Shown piece after piece: positions 63,106 through 64,000 of a DNA stretch of 64,000 nt (the stretch's first letter is position 1; the number at the start of each line of letters is the position of its first letter). A model generated the notes under the pieces. The model worked only from the letters and a program-made list of their open reading frames with translations, ran no database searches and was not told the DNA's origin. The position numbers and the translations under genes were made by a program. This DNA comes from Paractinoplanes toevensis (GTDB lineage: Bacteria > Actinomycetota > Actinomycetes > Mycobacteriales > Micromonosporaceae): NCBI RefSeq assembly GCF_018332695.1, contig NZ_BOQN01000023.1, forward strand, positions 1 to 64,000. Direction: 5' to 3'.

Positions 63106-63143
63106 GCCCCGGCAGGGAACGGCGACGCCGTCCCTGCCGGGGC
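63106..63143 (+). promoter_or_regulatory. 17-bp stem-loop upstream of the transporter gene
   Basis: Left arm 63106-63123 (one bulged A), right arm 63127-63143. It lies 68 nt before ATG 63212 on the plus strand. Confidence 0.5.
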
Positions 63144-63211
63144 ACCTTTCACCGTCGCTGCGCCTCTCGGGCGTCGGCGCCGATGTCCTCTTGTCGAAGG
63201 AACGGACGTTC

Positions 63212-63880
63212 ATGACCACGCCATCCCTGATCCCCGACCCGACACCAACTGCCGGTCAGAACCGCACACCGCGGACGAACGGGTTCGCGCAGACCCGCCA
63301 TCGGGCAGTTCGACGCGTTGCGCGACACCACATAACGAGATCAAACTCTCGATCGCGCAGCCTGGCGCAGATGGCGGTGGTGACGGCGTTCATCACCACG
63401 GCCGTCGCCGCGAACACTCTCACCGCCCGCTATGGCCTGATCGACGTCGGCTTCGGTCTCACCGCCACCGCGGGCACCTGGGCCGCCGGACTCATCCTGA
63501 CCCTGCGGGATCTCCTGCACGATCTCTGGGGCCGCGCCACGGTGTACGCGGCGATCCTCGCCGCGGCGCTCGCCTCCGCCGGGACAGCCGGCCCGCAGCT
63601 CGCCCTCGCCTCCGGTGTCGCGTTCGCCGTCTCCGAACTGGCCGACCTAACCGTGTACACCCCGCTGCGCCGTCACGGCTGGGCTCGGGCCGTGCTCGCC
63701 TCCAATACCGTCGGCGCCACCGTCGACAGCCTCGTCTTCCTTACGCTGGCCGGGTTCGCCGTCACCGCGGCGCTACCCGGGCAACTGTTCGCCAAGACCA
63801 CCGCCACCGCCGCGGTCGTCCTCCCCGTGCTGGTCTCTCGTGCGCTACTACGCCACCGCCTCTGGCCCCCGCGTCCGTGA
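63212..63880 (+). CDS. VUT/YhhQ-family membrane transporter
   Basis: ATG 63212 has GAAGGA upstream. The 222-residue protein has a basic, disordered N terminus (about 45 residues) and then at least five membrane segments, with TWAAGLILTLRDLLHD, the conserved block of the VUT family. E. coli YhhQ of this family imports queuosine precursors (preQ0/preQ1). A phage-type copy on a mobile element would feed deazaguanine modification; the next gene fits that. Confidence 0.8.
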   Translation: MTTPSLIPDPTPTAGQNRTPRTNGFAQTRHRAVRRVARHHITRSNSRSRSLAQMAVVTAFITTAVAANTLTARYGLIDVGFGLTATAGTWAAGLILTLRDLLHDLWGRATVYAAILAAALASAGTAGPQLALASGVAFAVSELADLTVYTPLRRHGWARAVLASNTVGATVDSLVFLTLAGFAVTAALPGQLFAKTTATAAVVLPVLVSRALLRHRLWPPRP

Positions 63881-63884
63881 GGCT

Positions 63885-64000
63885 ATGCAGCGCGGGCTGC
63901 TCGGAATGATCGCCACCCCCGCGGCCGGGAACCGGGTCGAACCGGCCGTAGACTGGATCGCCGACAACAGCGCCTTCACCGGCCGCTACCCCGGTGACAC
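63885..64000 (+). CDS. Possible DpdA/TGT-like deazaguanine transferase (5' end only)
   Basis: ATG 63885 opens 38 codons to the window edge. The sequence GMIATPAAGNRVEPAVDWIADNSAFTGRYPGD contains an AGNR and a DNxxF motif that I associate with DpdA-like relatives of tRNA-guanine transglycosylase in phages. It lies 4 bases after the stop of the VUT gene, so the two make a likely pair. The short stretch keeps confidence low. Confidence 0.45.
   Translation, partial: MQRGLLGMIATPAAGNRVEPAVDWIADNSAFTGRYPGD

Overview
This is high-GC DNA (about 70% G+C by eye, GTG/TTG starts common, AAGGAG-type ribosome sites) from an actinomycete. The gene families fit Micromonosporaceae or a relative, but I cannot name a species. 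Most of the window (about 2.9-46 kb) reads as the backbone of a conjugative plasmid or integrative conjugative element. No rRNA, complete tRNA or CRISPR array was seen.

Layout. 0-2.5 kb: a lower-GC orphan membrane-anchored gene, a relic of a repeat protein and an ATP-dependent DNA ligase. 2.9-34 kb: a long, nearly all minus-strand accessory block. It holds a MoxR ATPase/VWA-metallopeptidase pair, two DUF4314 proteins, a GHKL-ATPase/HExxH protein, a DEAH helicase with helicase-associated repeats, two-domain winged-helix proteins, a GGDEF protein, a DUF4406 protein, many unknowns and a lytic transglycosylase/M23 peptidase. 32.9-40.9 kb: a replication-relaxation protein, then a type IV secretion set (VirD4-, VirB4-, PrgI-, VirB6- and VirB2-like). 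40.9-43.4 kb: a regulatory hub of dispersed TGACACC heptamers around one unknown gene. 43.4-57.8 kb: a plus-strand DNA-modification operon (degenerate methylase, SPPY methylase, PAPS-reductase-like protein, C5 methylase, second SPPF methylase, XF1762-like protein). Its last methylase is split by a 9.17-kb Tn554-like element carrying a NACHT defence ATPase and an IS630 copy. 57.8-64 kb: a mosaic tail with an XRE/DUF5753 regulator, a Panacea-PIN toxin-antitoxin pair, a degenerate tyrosine recombinase, a VUT/YhhQ-type transporter and the start of a possible deazaguanine transferase.

Three regulatory patterns stand out. First, a stem-loop ends 27-36 nt before the start codon in ten leaders (about 50-60 nt in five more). 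Second, the two large gene pairs moxR and helicase are each preceded by a tiny ORF that ends in ATGA overlap with the main gene. Third, TGACACC/GGTGTCA sites (19 perfect copies listed) lie in front of the transfer, replication and modification operons, and a ~50-bp copy of the same arrangement stands upstream of both divergent operons. Several genes carry single-base frameshifts; some lie in G runs and could be sequencing errors, others could be decay.
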